Source: Actinomycetota bacterium
GTDB lineage: Bacteria > Actinomycetota > Actinomycetes > Nanopelagicales > Nanopelagicaceae
DNA: 6,964 nucleotides
Direction: 5' to 3'
Assembly: GCA_009701085.1 (NCBI GenBank)
Contig: WLKV01000030.1
Location: 1-6,964 of the forward strand
Shown in pieces: positions 6,471 through 6,964 of this stretch. A program made the position numbers and the translations under genes. Within the stretch, counting starts at the first letter, position 1; every line of letters begins with the position of its first letter. Under the pieces are notes generated by a model. That model was not told the origin of the DNA. It was given only the letters and a program-made list of their open reading frames with translations, and made no database searches.

Positions 6471-6492
6471 ACGCTCAAAAGGGTTACATAAT
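6464..6492 (+). promoter_or_regulatory. Candidate promoter for the polyamine-binding protein gene
   Basis: A -35 TTGGCT (6464-6469) and a -10 CATAAT (6487-6492) are separated by 17 nt. Each differs from the sigma-70-type consensus at one or two bases. Transcription would begin near 6498-6500, leaving a leader of about 44 nt before the ATG at 6543. The -35 lies in the 3' arm of the preceding stem-loop, and short inverted arms AGGG/CCCT (6480-6483 and 6496-6499) flank the -10, which may mark a regulator site. Confidence 0.45.
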
Positions 6493-6526
6493 GAGCCCTG
6501 CACAACCGTCCCTTATTCCGGCACAT

Positions 6527-6534
6527 AAAAGGAG
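6527..6534 (+). promoter_or_regulatory. Ribosome binding site for the PotD-type gene
   Basis: AAAAGGAG ends 8 nt before the ATG at 6543. It is among the strongest Shine-Dalgarno sequences in the window, as expected for an abundant binding protein, and it fixes the start. Confidence 0.8.
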
Positions 6535-6542
6535 CCTTCGTC

Positions 6543-6964
6543 ATGGCTAAGCAACCACTCTCTCAAGAAGCACGTTCAATTCTTCAATCACAGGTTTCAC
6601 GTCGTGCAGTTCTTGCCGGCGCAGGTGCAGTTGCAGGCGCAGGTGCGCTCGCTGCATGTGGATCAGGTGGCGATTCTGCCGGCGGAAAGAATTCAGTTCG
6701 CTGGGGCAACTGGCCTCTCTATCTCGATGTTGATGACTCAGGAAAGAACTACCCAACACTTCAAGCATTTACAAAAGAGACTGGCATCGATGTTAAGTAC
6801 TTTGAAGATTACAACGACAATGACGAATTCTTCGGAAAAGTTCAGGCACAGCTCAAGCTTGGAAAAGATATTGGTTACGACCTAGTCTGCCCAACAGACT
6901 GGATGGCATCACGTTGGATCCGCCTTGGATACACACAGAAGTTTGATGCAGCAAATGTTCCTAA
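6543..6964 (+). CDS. potD: Polyamine-type ABC transporter substrate-binding lipoprotein, N-terminal part (3' truncated)
   Basis: The frame is open from ATG 6543 to the window edge, giving 140 residues of a protein usually about 350-400 long. Residues 19-39 form an unusual signal: a twin-arginine motif S-R-R-A-V-L (19-24), an Ala/Gly-rich hydrophobic core, then a lipobox L-A-A-C (36-39), so a Tat-exported lipoprotein anchored at Cys39 is predicted. A Gly/Ser linker follows. The mature part, with VRWGNWPLYLD (52-62), TLQAFTKETGIDVKYFEDYNDNDEFFGKVQ (72-101) and GYDLVCPTDWMASRWIRLGY (111-130), follows the spermidine/putrescine-binding PotD pattern of a W/N-W start, 'FTKETGI-V-Y' and 'YDLV-P'. The permease and ATPase genes would be expected just downstream, outside the window. 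The adjacent aldehyde dehydrogenase supports polyamines as substrate; the exact ligand is inferred. Confidence 0.85.
   Translation, partial: MAKQPLSQEARSILQSQVSRRAVLAGAGAVAGAGALAACGSGGDSAGGKNSVRWGNWPLYLDVDDSGKNYPTLQAFTKETGIDVKYFEDYNDNDEFFGKVQAQLKLGKDIGYDLVCPTDWMASRWIRLGYTQKFDAANVP

Noticed and set aside
1..6964. Mobile elements, CRISPR arrays, tRNA or rRNA genes, toxin-antitoxin or defence systems
   Set aside because: Looked for on both strands; nearly all sequence is occupied by well-known same-strand genes, with no repeats in array form, transposase motifs or RNA gene signatures. No undescribed multi-gene system is supported here.

Overview
The window reads as an uninterrupted, all-plus-strand stretch of an actinobacterial chromosome. 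Base composition is close to balanced by eye, stops are almost all TAA, gaps are very short, and TTG/GTG starts are common (tsf, pyrH, cdsA, aldehyde dehydrogenase). The gene order rpsB-tsf-pyrH-frr-cdsA-rlmN, the Ala-rich tail of S2 and the sequence style of EF-Ts and RRF fit Actinobacteria. The moderate GC and compactness suggest a streamlined aquatic lineage such as the freshwater acI/Nanopelagicales group; that placement is inference and was not checked against a database.

Positions 1-4488 hold a conserved growth cluster. It comprises the 3' end of rpsB (ribosomal protein S2), tsf (elongation factor Ts), pyrH (UMP kinase), frr (ribosome recycling factor), cdsA (CDP-diacylglycerol synthase) and rlmN (23S rRNA/tRNA adenine-C2 methyltransferase). 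Spacing falls from 63 nt (tsf-pyrH) to 29 nt (pyrH-frr), 8 nt (frr-cdsA) and a 4-nt ATGA overlap (cdsA-rlmN), so it probably forms one polycistronic unit. Hairpins sit at the tsf-pyrH, pyrH-frr and frr-cdsA junctions; at the last two the stop codon lies in or beside the apical loop. None has a U-tract, so they look like junction elements rather than terminators.

Positions 4489-6413 hold a small DinB-like metal-binding helical protein of unknown substrate, followed after 3 nt by an aldehyde dehydrogenase closely resembling gamma-aminobutyraldehyde dehydrogenase (PatD type). A TANNNT -10 box lies exactly 7 nt before the DinB-like ATG and there is no Shine-Dalgarno sequence, suggesting a leaderless transcript that starts a new unit.

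Positions 6414-6542 form the only substantial regulatory gap. It contains a 16-bp stem-loop after the dehydrogenase stop, a -35/-10 promoter candidate whose -35 uses the 3' arm of that stem, and a strong ribosome binding site. From 6543 to the right edge runs the 5' part of a polyamine-type ABC transporter binding protein (PotD family) with a Tat/lipoprotein signal peptide. The dehydrogenase and this protein together suggest import and catabolism of putrescine/spermidine.

I see no mobile element, CRISPR array, tRNA, rRNA or unknown multi-gene system. The most interesting signals are the junction hairpins (especially frr-cdsA), the leaderless start, and the terminator/promoter overlap ahead of the polyamine transporter.
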